Assembly: GCF_030209435.1 (NCBI RefSeq)
Contig: NZ_JARVRX010000027.1
Span: forward strand, 1 to 64,000
Direction: 5' to 3'
DNA from: Mycolicibacterium sp. lyk4-40-TYG-92
GTDB taxonomy: Bacteria > Actinomycetota > Actinomycetes > Mycobacteriales > Mycobacteriaceae
DNA length: 64,000 nt
Shown in pieces: positions 17,900 to 26,999 of this stretch. Numbering within the stretch: position 1 is the first letter of the stretch; each line of letters opens with the position of its first letter. A program made the translations under genes and the position numbers. The notes under the pieces are model-generated. The model was not told the DNA's origin, did not search any database, and was given only the letters and a program-made list of their open reading frames with translations.

Positions 17900-19120
17900 T
17901 CAGTTGGTGCTCAGGATGGTGACGGCGGCGACGGCCTCCTCGGGGCCGTACAGTCCACCGCCGTTCTCTGCCAGTGCGATTCGCGCACCTGGCACCTGGC
18001 GAGTGCCGCAGTCGCCGCGCAGCTGGTGGGCGAGTTCGTAGATCTGGGCCAACCCGGAGGCGCCCATGGGATGGCCCTTGGATTCCAAACCGCCGGAGGG
18101 GTTTACCGGAATGCGGCCGCCCAGGGCGGTCTCGCCGGATTCGGCGAGTTTGCCACCGGCACCGATCTCGCAGAATCCGAGCATCTCGGTTTGCAGGAGC
18201 TCGCCGAATGCGGACGCATCGTGGACTTCGGCCACAGACACCTCGTCGGGTCCCACACCGGCCTGCTCGTACGCTGCGCGGGCGGCGGCCCGACTGACCG
18301 ACTGTTCCCAATCATCCACTGCGCGAACCATTCCCGTCTGCAGGACGCTGGCCAGGATCCGCACCGGGTGCGCACCGGCCAAGCGTTTGAGCCCGTCGGT
18401 GTTGCACACCACTGCGGCGGCGGCCCCGTCGGTCAACGGTGCGCACATCGGCACCGTCAATGGCCCCGCCACCGGCCGCGCGGCCAGGATGTCGGCCACC
18501 GACATCGGGGCACGGAAGTGGGCCAGCGGGTTGTCCACGGCGTGGGCGTGGTTCTTCTCAGCGATAACTGCCAGTTGATGCTGGGTGCTGCCGAAGGCAG
18601 CCATGTGCGCGTGGGCCAATGCCGCGTAGACGTCCATGAACAGGCTGTGCGACGGCGCGCTGGCAGGCGCAGATCCGGCCAGTTCGGTGAGAACGGCTCG
18701 CACACCGTCGGGGTCGTTGACGTCGACCCCGCCGTCGAACACGCCCAGCGCCTTGGCTTTGTCGCCGATGCTGAGTCGTTCCACCCCGACCGCCAGCGCG
18801 ATGTCAGCGGCGCCGGACTGCACGTGCAGCATCGCTTGGTGCAGGGCGGTAGCGCCGGTGGCGCAGGCATTTTCGACATTGACAATCGGGACACATTCAA
18901 ATCCCATGGAGCGCAAGGCGATCTGTCCGCCGACGACCACCTGACCTTCTAGGACGCCCTGGCAGGTGTTGCCGAAGTAGACAGCCTGCACATCGCCGAG
19001 CTGCGCGCCCGCGTCAGCCAGGGCCTCGGTCACGGCCTCACGGGTGAGTTCTTTGACGGAAGTATCGGGCCGAACGCCAAACGCGGTCATGCCTACCCCT
19101 GCCACCCAGACGGGGTCCAT
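17900..19120 (-). CDS. Thiolase, lipid-transfer-protein (SCP2) type
   Basis: A 406-residue thiolase-fold protein. The nucleophilic Cys86 (VNVENACATGATALHQ) and the His of SKGHPMGASGLAQI are present. The second catalytic Cys region reads ALAENGGGLYG without Cys, as in SCP2/Ltp-type thiolases that act on branched or steroid/aromatic side-chain CoA esters, some as retro-aldolases. The start ATG at 19120 lies two bases after the preceding stop (19123-19125), so it is coupled to the reductase-like gene. The longer frame upstream overlaps that gene and was rejected. Confidence 0.9.
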   Translation of the reverse strand: MDPVWVAGVGMTAFGVRPDTSVKELTREAVTEALADAGAQLGDVQAVYFGNTCQGVLEGQVVVGGQIALRSMGFECVPIVNVENACATGATALHQAMLHVQSGAADIALAVGVERLSIGDKAKALGVFDGGVDVNDPDGVRAVLTELAGSAPASAPSHSLFMDVYAALAHAHMAAFGSTQHQLAVIAEKNHAHAVDNPLAHFRAPMSVADILAARPVAGPLTVPMCAPLTDGAAAAVVCNTDGLKRLAGAHPVRILASVLQTGMVRAVDDWEQSVSRAAARAAYEQAGVGPDEVSVAEVHDASAFGELLQTEMLGFCEIGAGGKLAESGETALGGRIPVNPSGGLESKGHPMGASGLAQIYELAHQLRGDCGTRQVPGARIALAENGGGLYGPEEAVAAVTILSTN

Positions 19121-19122
19121 TC

Positions 19123-20247
19123 TCACGCCACCGAGTCTTCGGTGAGTCGTGCCAGGCCATAGGATTCCAAGGCGCCCAATAATTCTCGGTGGCCGACCAA
19201 TTCGGCCGGAGAACGGAATCCGACACCGTTGAAGTTGTTGCCGAGCAGGCGCATCGCAATGTAGGCCTGGATGAGTCCGGTCATCTGGTAGCCGCTGGTG
19301 CCGTGGATGACAGCGCGTGCGGTCACGTTGTTGCCGCGTCCGGTGCACCAGTCGATGGAGCGGTGAACTTGGCGGTTCTCGCGCGGCGGGGTAACGGGTG
19401 TCATTCCCGCGGCGACCCGGTCGAGCACAGGGAACAGCTTGTCCTCGGGCAGCCACTGGAACACCACTTTGAACATCCGCTCCGCGGCCCGCACCCGAGT
19501 GGGGATGTCGCGGGCCTGGTTCTGCATGGCGACCAACATGCGGCAGTTACGCACTCGGTGGTCGTCGCGGAAGAACACGGGCATCGCGGTGCCACCCCAG
19601 TTCAGACCGGGAACGACGTAGCCGGTGCCGGGCACCACGATGTCCTGCTCGTAGATGCCGTCGTATTTCTTCAGCACGTTGTCTTCGAGGTAGAAGGCAT
19701 CGGTGCGGATGACGTCGAAGATCGACTGCGTGGAGCCGACGGTGGGCACCGCGTTGACGTATTCGCCGAGTTCAAGGGTGTCGATCCCCGGGTTCTCCAG
19801 CACGATGCGTGCGGCGATGTCGGGCACTGCGTACTGGATGGACACCGCTGTGGAGACCGCTGCGCCGGCGGCAGCGAACTTGGGTCCCCAGTCATTGAGC
19901 AGCGACAGGTGGTGCTTTTGTTCGCCGGCGGTGTCCAGGTAGTGACATCCGGTCCGGACCGAGGCCTCCAGCACCGCCGGTGCGTAGCGAAGGAAGGGCC
20001 CGACCATGTTGCAGACGACGCGGCGGCCCTCGAATAGCGCGGTCAGCGAATCGACGGAGCCGTCGACTTCGGCGATCTCGTAGTCGGCGGTCTCGATGCC
20101 GGGGACCGATTTCAGAATCTCCTGCAGCTTGGCCTTGTTCCGGCCGGCCGCGACAAACGGGATGCTGTATTCGCGCAGGTATTCGGCGACCAGGCGGCCG
20201 GTGTATCCACTCGCGCCATAGATGACGACCGGGCGTGGCTCACTCAC
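19123..20247 (-). CDS. Saccharopine-dehydrogenase-like NAD(P)-binding protein
   Basis: A 374-residue protein with an N-terminal Rossmann motif (VVIYGASGYTGRLVAEYL) of the saccharopine dehydrogenase / trans-acting enoyl reductase family. Mycobacterial relatives act in lipid reduction. The start is GTG 20247 (SEPRPVVIYG), which has an SD (GAAGGAG) six to seven bases upstream; the longer frame was rejected. It appears to be the first gene of the minus-strand acyl-CoA operon, divergent from the AraC regulator. The substrate is unknown. Confidence 0.85.
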   Translation of the reverse strand: MSEPRPVVIYGASGYTGRLVAEYLREYSIPFVAAGRNKAKLQEILKSVPGIETADYEIAEVDGSVDSLTALFEGRRVVCNMVGPFLRYAPAVLEASVRTGCHYLDTAGEQKHHLSLLNDWGPKFAAAGAAVSTAVSIQYAVPDIAARIVLENPGIDTLELGEYVNAVPTVGSTQSIFDVIRTDAFYLEDNVLKKYDGIYEQDIVVPGTGYVVPGLNWGGTAMPVFFRDDHRVRNCRMLVAMQNQARDIPTRVRAAERMFKVVFQWLPEDKLFPVLDRVAAGMTPVTPPRENRQVHRSIDWCTGRGNNVTARAVIHGTSGYQMTGLIQAYIAMRLLGNNFNGVGFRSPAELVGHRELLGALESYGLARLTEDSVA

Positions 20248-20443
20248 GAGTACTCCTTCATTGCAGCTAATCGATGTGGCTGACATCACTATGTCGGCGC
20301 TGATCTGAAGCTGCTTGCACGAGAGTGCGGTGATGTTTGCCTGTTTGTGCATGCGGCGGCTGGTCCGCCTGTCGGCACGGATGCTTGTCCGCGACCTGGG
20401 CATGGTGAGTTAATTGAGGGGTTGGTAAGCGGAGGTGTCATCG

Positions 20444-21448
20444 ATGACAGCGACTGTGACAGCCACGTGGTCGACACACGGGTTGTCAGCGAGTGATGCG
20501 CCGGCAGCCTCGCCCACGGGGTTGTCGGACCTGCATGTGGCGTGGGCATTGGCGCCGTCCGCCCGTGAGGATCTCGACGTCTCGGCCCGCTACCGCAAGG
20601 TCGATACGCTGACCGTCGGCGAGTTTCATGCCGGCCGGTTGATAGGCCGTCGACCCGCAGTGTCCCAGCACGAGGACGCGTCGGTCGGGGTGCTGATGAA
20701 CCTTTCCGGTCGGCTCAATTGCCGCTATCTCGACGGCCGCGAGTTCGTTGCCCAGCCTGGCCAGCTCATTCTCTGGGACAGCGAGACCGCACGTGACTTC
20801 GAGGTCATCGACCCCCACCACGAGCTGTATCTCCTATTGCCCCGCAGCCGCGTCTCGACCGGTCTGGCCGAGGCGGCCGCCCGAGCCTGCGGCGCGATCG
20901 CGGCGGGTCCCGGCTCGGGGCTGCTCGCGGTCGCGGCCCAACAACTCGGCACCATCTACCGCGAACTCGACCAGTTGTCGGACGCGGCTCTGACTATCGC
21001 GTGCCAGTCGCTGTTCGACGTGTTGGACTGCGCTCTCAGCACGGCTGAGCAACGGCCCACGGCCAGCGCCGCGCTGCTGCGTGGTGTGCGTCAGTACATC
21101 GAGGACAACCTTGATGACATCAGCTTGGGCCCATCGACAATCGCTGCAGCCCATGGTATTTCGGTGCGCACACTCCATCAGCTGTTCTCCTCCACCGGCA
21201 CGACCGTGGGACGCTGGATTCGGGACCGGCGGCTCAAAGCGTGCTACCGGGCCTTGTCCCACGGTGGGTCGTCCGAGACGGTGACCGATGTCGCATTCCG
21301 GTGGGGTTTCAACGACGCCGCGCATTTCAGTCGGTGCTTCAAGCAGGCCTTCGGCGTCACACCGAGCAGCGTGCTGATCAACGCTCGGATCGGTGGGCCG
21401 CCACTGGCGGTGATGAACTCCAAACGACCTGAGCCCACGCTGAATTAG
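20444..21448 (+). CDS. AraC-family transcriptional regulator
   Basis: A 334-residue regulator: N-terminal AraC-binding-like cupin domain (about 50-190) and a C-terminal double HTH (IAAAHGISVRTLHQLFSS and VTDVAFRWGFNDAAHFSRCFKQAFG). ATG 20444 has an SD (GCGGAGG, 20429-20435); an in-frame GTG lies nine bases upstream, inside that SD. It is transcribed away from the acyl-CoA operon across a ~195-base gap and is the natural candidate to control it, with an aromatic acid or CoA ester as effector (inference). Confidence 0.92.
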   Translation: MTATVTATWSTHGLSASDAPAASPTGLSDLHVAWALAPSAREDLDVSARYRKVDTLTVGEFHAGRLIGRRPAVSQHEDASVGVLMNLSGRLNCRYLDGREFVAQPGQLILWDSETARDFEVIDPHHELYLLLPRSRVSTGLAEAAARACGAIAAGPGSGLLAVAAQQLGTIYRELDQLSDAALTIACQSLFDVLDCALSTAEQRPTASAALLRGVRQYIEDNLDDISLGPSTIAAAHGISVRTLHQLFSSTGTTVGRWIRDRRLKACYRALSHGGSSETVTDVAFRWGFNDAAHFSRCFKQAFGVTPSSVLINARIGGPPLAVMNSKRPEPTLN

Positions 21449-21484
21449 CCTGCCACCGGGTTTCGGCGCGTCAGCTATGCGGAC

Positions 21485-22156
21485 TCAGTCGAGCGCGTCC
21501 GAAGCCATATCGGCCCGTATCACCGGCCTGATCTGCCGGACCTGCGGCAGCGTGGTGACCATATGGGCGATCACCCGATCAGTGATGCAGACATGCTGGT
21601 GCGGGACGTCACCGGGAAACCGCACGAAGTCGCCGGCAGACAGGTCGACAGGCTCGACCAGCGGCCCGGTACGCAGTTTTCCGGTGATGACGTACAAGTG
21701 ATGCAAGGTACCGGGCGAATGCGGGTTGATGATCACGGGCTCAGCGCCGGTTTTCTCCAAGCGCAGCAACAATGTTCGGACATAACCGGAACCGTAGACC
21801 TCATCGAGTAAGCGTTCGGACCGGTCAGCCCCGTCGACCCATTGACCTTCGTCGTGGCGCTGCACGTACACCGGAGTACCCCATTCGGTGAGCAGGCGGC
21901 GGGCCGGCAGATCCAGGGCCGCCCCGAGTAGGGCGAGGGTCTCGACCGTCGGATTACCCGTGCCCTGCTCGATCTTGGACAAGGTCTGCTTTGACAGCCC
22001 GGAGCGCCGCGCCAACTCCCCCAGCGACATCGCCCGTTCCCGACGGAATCGGCGGACATTGCGTGCCACCAGCTGATTCTCGTCTCCGTGACTGTCACTT
22101 TTAATAGTCATCTCGTCATTATTGACGAACGGCCGGTTGTTTTGCATCATGGTCAT
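21485..22156 (-). CDS. XRE-family regulator with C-terminal cupin
   Basis: A 223-residue protein with an N-terminal HTH (SLGELARRSGLSKQTLSKIEQG) and a C-terminal cupin sensor (SPGTLHHLYVITGKLRTGPL, FVRFPGDVPHQHVC). Such XRE-cupin proteins control amine, sugar-acid or aromatic catabolism. The ATG at 22156 or an internal one at 22111 could start it; no SD decides. It is divergent from the IclR gene, and repeats in the shared gap may be operators. Confidence 0.9.
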   Translation of the reverse strand: MTMMQNNRPFVNNDEMTIKSDSHGDENQLVARNVRRFRRERAMSLGELARRSGLSKQTLSKIEQGTGNPTVETLALLGAALDLPARRLLTEWGTPVYVQRHDEGQWVDGADRSERLLDEVYGSGYVRTLLLRLEKTGAEPVIINPHSPGTLHHLYVITGKLRTGPLVEPVDLSAGDFVRFPGDVPHQHVCITDRVIAHMVTTLPQVRQIRPVIRADMASDALD

Positions 22157-22160
22157 CTAG

Positions 22161-22188
22161 AAGTGACAAATGGGGTACTCAAAGTGAC
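22161..22188 (+). repeat. Direct repeat AAGTGAC, candidate operator
   Basis: AAGTGAC occurs at 22161-22167 and 22182-22188, 21 bases apart (two helical turns), inside the 55-base gap between the divergent XRE-cupin and IclR genes. An inverted copy (GTCACTT) lies at 22094-22100 within the start of the XRE gene, next to a GTGACTGTCAC palindrome. Helical phasing suggests binding by one of the two regulators. Confidence 0.4.
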
Positions 22189-22211
22189 CCCGACGCGATG
22201 GAGGTGTCGTG

Positions 22212-22994
22212 ATGTCGACAGCAATGGAGTCGGTCCGCGATGATCGTGCGGCGATCGACAAGGCCTTCAGCCTACTGGTTGCATTTGGCGATCAGGCGAG
22301 TTCGGGCCTCGGCGTCAGCGAGCTGGCCCGCCGGACCAACCTGAGCAAGTCGACCGCTTACCGGGTTCTGGGCATGCTGGAGCGCAATGACATGGTCGAG
22401 CGGATCGGGACCGCCTATCGCTTGGGGTCGCGACTGCACGAACTGGGACTCGCGGTCTACGCTCCGGGCCAGGACCGGCTTCGGGACCAACTGTTGCCGT
22501 ACCTGACGGATCTCTTCGAATCCACCAGGCAGACAGTACATCTGGGTGTGCTGTACGGGGACGAGGTGGTGTATCTGGCCAAGCTGTACGGCCACCGAAA
22601 CATGGCTGCGCCGTCCCGCATCGGCGGGCGGCTGCCCGCGCACTGTACAGCGGTGGGCAAGGCGCTGCTGGCATATCGGCCGAGCAGCTGCCGCGTTGTC
22701 GATGGCCGTCCGCTGCCCGGGCTGACACCGCGGTCGATCACTGATCCGGCGGTGCTGGCCGCCGAGCTGCTTCGGATTCGCCATGAAGGGATCGCCGTGG
22801 AGCGCGAGGAAAGTCGCCTGGGAATGACGTGCGTGGCAGCACCGGTGTTCGGCCGTAACGGTCAGCCGGTGGCGGCGCTGTCTGTCGCCGCGCCACTGAC
22901 CACCGATCTGCGCAGGCTCACGGTGAATCTGCGTCAGGTATGTTCCGCAGCCAGCCGGATGATGAGCCGACCGAGTGACTTTCAGGCCAGCTAG
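22212..22994 (+). CDS. IclR-family transcriptional regulator
   Basis: A 260-residue protein with an N-terminal winged HTH (LGVSELARRTNLSKSTAYRVLG) and the IclR effector domain (HCTAVGKALLAY, REESRLGMTCVAAPVF). IclR proteins often govern aromatic-acid catabolism. ATG 22212 is preferred because SD GGAGG ends six bases before it; GTG 22209 is an alternative. The stop overlaps the stop of the convergent 144-residue gene by four bases. Confidence 0.93.
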   Translation: MSTAMESVRDDRAAIDKAFSLLVAFGDQASSGLGVSELARRTNLSKSTAYRVLGMLERNDMVERIGTAYRLGSRLHELGLAVYAPGQDRLRDQLLPYLTDLFESTRQTVHLGVLYGDEVVYLAKLYGHRNMAAPSRIGGRLPAHCTAVGKALLAYRPSSCRVVDGRPLPGLTPRSITDPAVLAAELLRIRHEGIAVEREESRLGMTCVAAPVFGRNGQPVAALSVAAPLTTDLRRLTVNLRQVCSAASRMMSRPSDFQAS

Positions 22995-23425
22995 GTTCCC
23001 GGTACCCGGTCCAGGTCGATACTGATCAGCCAATCCGCCTCCCGCACAAAGAGACTCAGTTCTGCACCGGGTACCTCAACATCGACGACGTGCCGGTAGC
23101 CGGCCGACGGCATCACCGCGATCCGGGCGTCGTCAAAGGCCGCGAGAGCCACGACGACCCGTCGGCACGTGGGGTCGTCGGCCAGCAGCGCCGTCGTCAG
23201 TGCTGCGAGATGCGCACCGAACTGCGTGGACATTGCATCACCGGTCAGGCAGATCTCAACATCATGGGCACTGACCGGGTAGGCGGTACGCAGCGGGCCG
23301 TCGGCAGGCCGGCGCACGACCGCCGCAAAGATGCCGTCCCCGTTGTCGAAATGCAACGCCGTCTGCCGGTCATCCTGTGAGGTCACCGTCCAGCCCGAGC
23401 CGAGCCGCGCCAAAGTGTTGATCAC
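22991..23425 (-). CDS. Hypothetical protein, acetyltransferase-fold-like
   Basis: A 144-residue protein of unknown function. Its C-terminal half (DARIAVMPSAGYRHVVDVEV, then LSLFVREADWL) looks like the end of a GNAT fold, but the acetyl-CoA loop is not recognisable. The GTG start at 23425 overlaps the stop of the SDR gene as GTGA, so it is translationally coupled to the dioxygenase operon and is probably its last gene. A role in the pathway is inferred only from this coupling. Confidence 0.7.
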   Translation of the reverse strand: MINTLARLGSGWTVTSQDDRQTALHFDNGDGIFAAVVRRPADGPLRTAYPVSAHDVEICLTGDAMSTQFGAHLAALTTALLADDPTCRRVVVALAAFDDARIAVMPSAGYRHVVDVEVPGAELSLFVREADWLISIDLDRVPGT

Positions 23426-24255
23426 AGAGCATCGCCGCCGGCTGCGCTGGCGAACCCGCGAACGCCGATCCCGCCGTCCACCGAAATCGCCTGTCCGGTA
23501 ATGGGTCCGCTCTGTTCGCGGCTGGCCAGCAGCACGTAGGAGCCGGTGAAATCTTTCGGATCGGTGCTGGAGTCGTGTAATGGGATCGGAGGCGGCGGTG
23601 TGTCGGCAGTCTTCTTGGCGAACGACATCGCCAGCGTACGGTCTTGCAAGTTCAGCGACTCAGGCCCGCGCAGTTTGGTGTTCATCGCTCCGCACGCCAC
23701 CCCGTTGACACGGACTTTCGGCGCCAATTCGTAGGCCAGTTCCCGCATGAGGCCCAGGCAGGCATGCTTGCTCGCGGTGTAGATGGGTCCGCCGCCGTTG
23801 ACGTAAAAGGACGCATTGGACAGCGTCATGACGATGCTGCCCCTGGTTTTGACCAGCTCGCGCCACGCCGCCTCGGCGGCCAGTACGTACCCCTTGACGT
23901 TGATGGCGAACAGTTCGTCGAAGGTGTCGCCGAGTTGTTGTCCGGTCATGCGGGTCAGCTGGCGCTGGTAATCCCAGATGCCGGCGTTGGCGACAAGCGT
24001 GTCGAGTTTGCCGAAACGTCGCACGGTCTGCTCGACTGCCTCGTGCAGTTGGTCCGAGCTACGCACATCTGCTTGGACGGCGTGCATCCTCGACGGGTCC
24101 GCACTCGCGGACGCGACAGCGCCGAGTTGGTCGACATCACGTCCAACGATGGTGACCGATGCACCTTCGGACACAAACCGTTCCGCCACCGCCCGACCGA
24201 TGCCGGAACCGCCGCCGGTGATGAGGGCTGCGTAGCCGTTGAGCCAGCCGCTCAT
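23422..24255 (-). CDS. cis-2,3-dihydrodiol dehydrogenase (BphB/HcaB-like SDR)
   Basis: A 277-residue short-chain dehydrogenase. Cofactor motif ITGGGSGIGRAV (12-23 region), NAG in LVANAGIWDYQ, and a catalytic Ser/Tyr/Lys set in MTLSNASFYVNGGG...YTASKH. The NAGIWDY and SNASFYVNGGGPIYTASKH stretches are typical of BphB-type dihydrodiol dehydrogenases, which rearomatise the cis-dihydrodiol made by a Rieske dioxygenase to a catechol. The start overlaps the hydrolase stop as ATGA. Confidence 0.9.
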   Translation of the reverse strand: MSGWLNGYAALITGGGSGIGRAVAERFVSEGASVTIVGRDVDQLGAVASASADPSRMHAVQADVRSSDQLHEAVEQTVRRFGKLDTLVANAGIWDYQRQLTRMTGQQLGDTFDELFAINVKGYVLAAEAAWRELVKTRGSIVMTLSNASFYVNGGGPIYTASKHACLGLMRELAYELAPKVRVNGVACGAMNTKLRGPESLNLQDRTLAMSFAKKTADTPPPPIPLHDSSTDPKDFTGSYVLLASREQSGPITGQAISVDGGIGVRGFASAAGGDAL

Positions 24256-25139
24256 GGCAGTTCGGCAAGAAAGTCGGCGACCAATCGTTCGAAGTCTCGG
24301 CGGCGTTCCAACTGCACCCAGTGCCCGCAACTGCCGAAAACGTGCAGTTGCACATCGCGGATCTGCTTGAGCATCATCTGCGATCCCTCGAGAGTGATGG
24401 TGCGATCATCGCGGCCCCACAGCAACAGGGTCGGCGCGGTGATCTTGTGCAGATCACGCCACAGCGGGTCCATGCCGTGGCGTTTGCCGAAGGCTGCGTT
24501 GTAGCGGTGGTAGAACTCGATGTGGCTGGGGTCCAGGGATGCCTCGTAACGGGCCTTGACCACCTCGGCGCCGAACTGCTTGTGGTCGAACACCATGGTT
24601 CGGATGAAGTTCGCCATCTTCTTTTCGCTCGGACCGTCACCGTTGTAGTAGCGGAACATCTCCTTCTGGCCCTCGGTCGGTGTCGGGCCGAACGGCAGCC
24701 ATCCACCGCCGGGCGCCATCAACACCAGGCCGGAGACCCGCCTCGGCTGCGCCTGTGCCATCGCGATGGCCGCCGCGCCGCCAAGGCTGTTGCCCAACAA
24801 GTGAAATCGGTCAATACCGAGGGCATCGAGGGTCTCGAAGAGCGCGCCGACGGCGATCTGGGTGATCGACTCGGCCTCCAGATCAGCCTCGGTCGGCCGG
24901 TAGCTCCCCCCGAAACCCGGTTGATCAGGTAGCACCACCCGATACCGGCGCGTCAGCGCGGCCAGATTCTGGTGGTAGTTGCTCAGTCCGGATGCGCCGG
25001 GACCGCCGCCGTGCAGCATCACCAGCACGGGGCCGTCCCCAGCCTCGGCAACGGAAATGTCACCTCGGGACGTGGTGACGACGCGGCGGCGCACGGCGAC
25101 GGATTCTGTGACGGCGGAATCGAGTTCGGCGGTGGACAC
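24252..25139 (-). CDS. Meta-cleavage product C-C hydrolase (MhpC/BphD/HsaD-like)
   Basis: A 295-residue alpha/beta hydrolase. Oxyanion motif HGGGPGA (43-49), nucleophile Ser118 in LLGNSLGG, acid in WGRDDRT and His in GSCGHWVQ are those of C-C hydrolases that split meta-cleavage products. The GTG start 25139 (STAELDSAVTES) fits the usual N-terminus. With the MhpB-type dioxygenase encoded across the divergent promoter it would release 2-hydroxypenta-2,4-dienoate plus an acid (succinate, if the substrate is phenylpropionate). Confidence 0.92.
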   Translation of the reverse strand: MSTAELDSAVTESVAVRRRVVTTSRGDISVAEAGDGPVLVMLHGGGPGASGLSNYHQNLAALTRRYRVVLPDQPGFGGSYRPTEADLEAESITQIAVGALFETLDALGIDRFHLLGNSLGGAAAIAMAQAQPRRVSGLVLMAPGGGWLPFGPTPTEGQKEMFRYYNGDGPSEKKMANFIRTMVFDHKQFGAEVVKARYEASLDPSHIEFYHRYNAAFGKRHGMDPLWRDLHKITAPTLLLWGRDDRTITLEGSQMMLKQIRDVQLHVFGSCGHWVQLERRRDFERLVADFLAELP

Positions 25140-25179
25140 GATGGCTTCCCTTGTTTGTCGGATCAGACTTCGGTTTGAG

Positions 25180-25755
25180 TCAGAAGAAGGTGGAGATGTT
25201 CTTCGCCTGCAGCACGCTCTGGTCAAGCAGGATCACCCGTCGCGCGACCTGCAACGAGCCGTCGGCTGTGCGGCGCAAGATATCGCTGCGCTGCCCGGCG
25301 AAAACGTTCTCTTCGCGCTCAAGGCGGTTGCGGTACACCAGAAACGCGGACCGGACATCGAGGTCGGCAGTACTGACGTCATCGTGGCGGCCGGGGTCGG
25401 CGTATCTGACGACGACGTTGGTCACCAGATGGCGGGTTCGTGACGGCGGGTCCTCGGCCCAGGCCATGCCGGAATCGAAACGCCGGATCCGCCACGCCAG
25501 GCTCTCTTTGGTCTCGTCGTAGAACGCAGCCTCCCCGCGCGCGGCGATGGACAAGGCTTGCTGTCGGCGCAACCGGTTGGTGCGGGTGGGCATCCAGTAG
25601 TCGAGATCGTCGGCCAACAGGTCCAGCCAGTCGGCGAAACGGCCGTCATCGAGCAGTTCAGCTTCCTCGAAGTAGAACTGCTCAACCTCGAAATGCACGT
25701 CGCGGTCGGCGCGCATCCCCGCGACGCCGGCGATTGTTGTTGGTGCGCTTGTCAT
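25180..25755 (-). CDS. Ring-hydroxylating dioxygenase beta subunit
   Basis: A 191-residue protein of the small-subunit (SnoaL-like fold) family: VEQFYFEEAELLDDGRFADW, LDYWMPTRTNR and TRHLVTNVVVRY are typical. It forms the alpha3beta3 hexamer with the alpha subunit at 27327-28691. Structural role; the beta subunit has no iron. The order alpha, ferredoxin, reductase, beta on the minus strand is like other hca-type operons with shuffled components. Confidence 0.93.
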   Translation of the reverse strand: MTSAPTTIAGVAGMRADRDVHFEVEQFYFEEAELLDDGRFADWLDLLADDLDYWMPTRTNRLRRQQALSIAARGEAAFYDETKESLAWRIRRFDSGMAWAEDPPSRTRHLVTNVVVRYADPGRHDDVSTADLDVRSAFLVYRNRLEREENVFAGQRSDILRRTADGSLQVARRVILLDQSVLQAKNISTFF

Positions 25756-25781
25756 ATCACGCTCTTTCCATCGTTTGGTCC

Positions 25782-26999
25782 TCAGCGCTTGAGCATCTTG
25801 CGCAGGTCGGCGGCCAGGTCACCCAGCGCAGCCGGGTCCATCGACAGACCGCGATCGATCATGCGCCGGGCGGCACGTACGGACGTGGAGTCATCGACCC
25901 CGACGGCCCCCACCACGCGACCGGCGATCAAGCCGAAAGTGGCCCACGGTGTCGTGGTGCACTCGCCGCGCCGCACGAAAAGTTCGGCGTGGCCCAGGTT
26001 TCCGACAGCTTCGACGTGACGGCCGTAGCGATCAGTCCAGAACCATGAGGCTGACGGCACAGGGGCGGGTTGATCGAGGAGTGCGGCTGCGGCGCGCTGA
26101 CCGTCGGCCTGGGCTGCCTCCCAATGTTCACTGCGGTGCCCTGGCACGCCGTTGACGCAGGCGCGGGCCACATCGCCCACTGCCAAGACGTGAGGATTGG
26201 AGGTGACGTTGCGGTCATCGACCAGGACCCCGCGCTCGACGACCAGACCTGCGCTGCCGGCCAGGACCGTGTCCGCGGTCATCCCGACCGCAAGCAGAAC
26301 GGCATCGAAGGTTTGCGGCGGCTGGCCGGTGAGTGTCGCGTCGATACCACCATCGGTTGCAGCACTGAATGATTCGACCGCGCCGGTCACGGTCTTCACG
26401 CCATGGTCGGCGTGCATGCCATGGAGCCACGCAGCGACGTGCGAACCCACAACGCCCGCCAACGGTGCTGCGATCGGATCGACCAAGGTGACCTGGCAGC
26501 CGAGTCCCGCTGCGGTGGAGGCGACTTCGGCGCCGATCAACCCGGCCCCCACGATCAACAGACGCGATCCGGGTGTCAGTGCCGAGCGGAGTCGGTCGGC
26601 GTCCTCCGCGGTGCGGAGCGTGTGAACGTGCGGGTCGTCGGCGCCCGGAATCGGTGGTCGGGCAGCCTGTCCTCCCGTGGCCAGCACCACGGCGTCTGCT
26701 GCGATCACCGTTCCACCGTCGAGTTCGACCGCGCCTTCGCCAGTGCGGATCGCGGCAGCAGTGCTCTGGGTGATCAGCCGCACGCATTGCTCGTCGAACC
26801 ACGTAGGTGACTGCAATGCAACGTCTTTGAGTTCAACTTGGCCGGCAAGGTATTGCTTCGACAGGGGTGGGCGGTCGTAGGGAAACACCCCGGCATCGAT
26901 CAATGTGAGGTCACCGTCATAACCACCGGCCCGCAGCGCGGCGATGGTACTGACGCCGGCTACTCCGCCGCCGACAACCAGAACCCGGTTGGGAACCAT
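25782..26999 (-). CDS. FAD-dependent ferredoxin reductase of ring-hydroxylating dioxygenase
   Basis: A 405-residue flavoprotein with two dinucleotide-binding motifs (VLVVGGGVAGVSTIAAL for FAD and LLIVGAGLIGAEVASTA for NADH) and the FAD motif LAVGDVA. It passes electrons from NADH to the Rieske ferredoxin. ATG at 26999 overlaps the ferredoxin stop as TGATG; a GTG one codon upstream is possible. Similar to HcaD/BphA4 in function and size. Confidence 0.93.
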   Translation of the reverse strand: MVPNRVLVVGGGVAGVSTIAALRAGGYDGDLTLIDAGVFPYDRPPLSKQYLAGQVELKDVALQSPTWFDEQCVRLITQSTAAAIRTGEGAVELDGGTVIAADAVVLATGGQAARPPIPGADDPHVHTLRTAEDADRLRSALTPGSRLLIVGAGLIGAEVASTAAGLGCQVTLVDPIAAPLAGVVGSHVAAWLHGMHADHGVKTVTGAVESFSAATDGGIDATLTGQPPQTFDAVLLAVGMTADTVLAGSAGLVVERGVLVDDRNVTSNPHVLAVGDVARACVNGVPGHRSEHWEAAQADGQRAAAALLDQPAPVPSASWFWTDRYGRHVEAVGNLGHAELFVRRGECTTTPWATFGLIAGRVVGAVGVDDSTSVRAARRMIDRGLSMDPAALGDLAADLRKMLKR

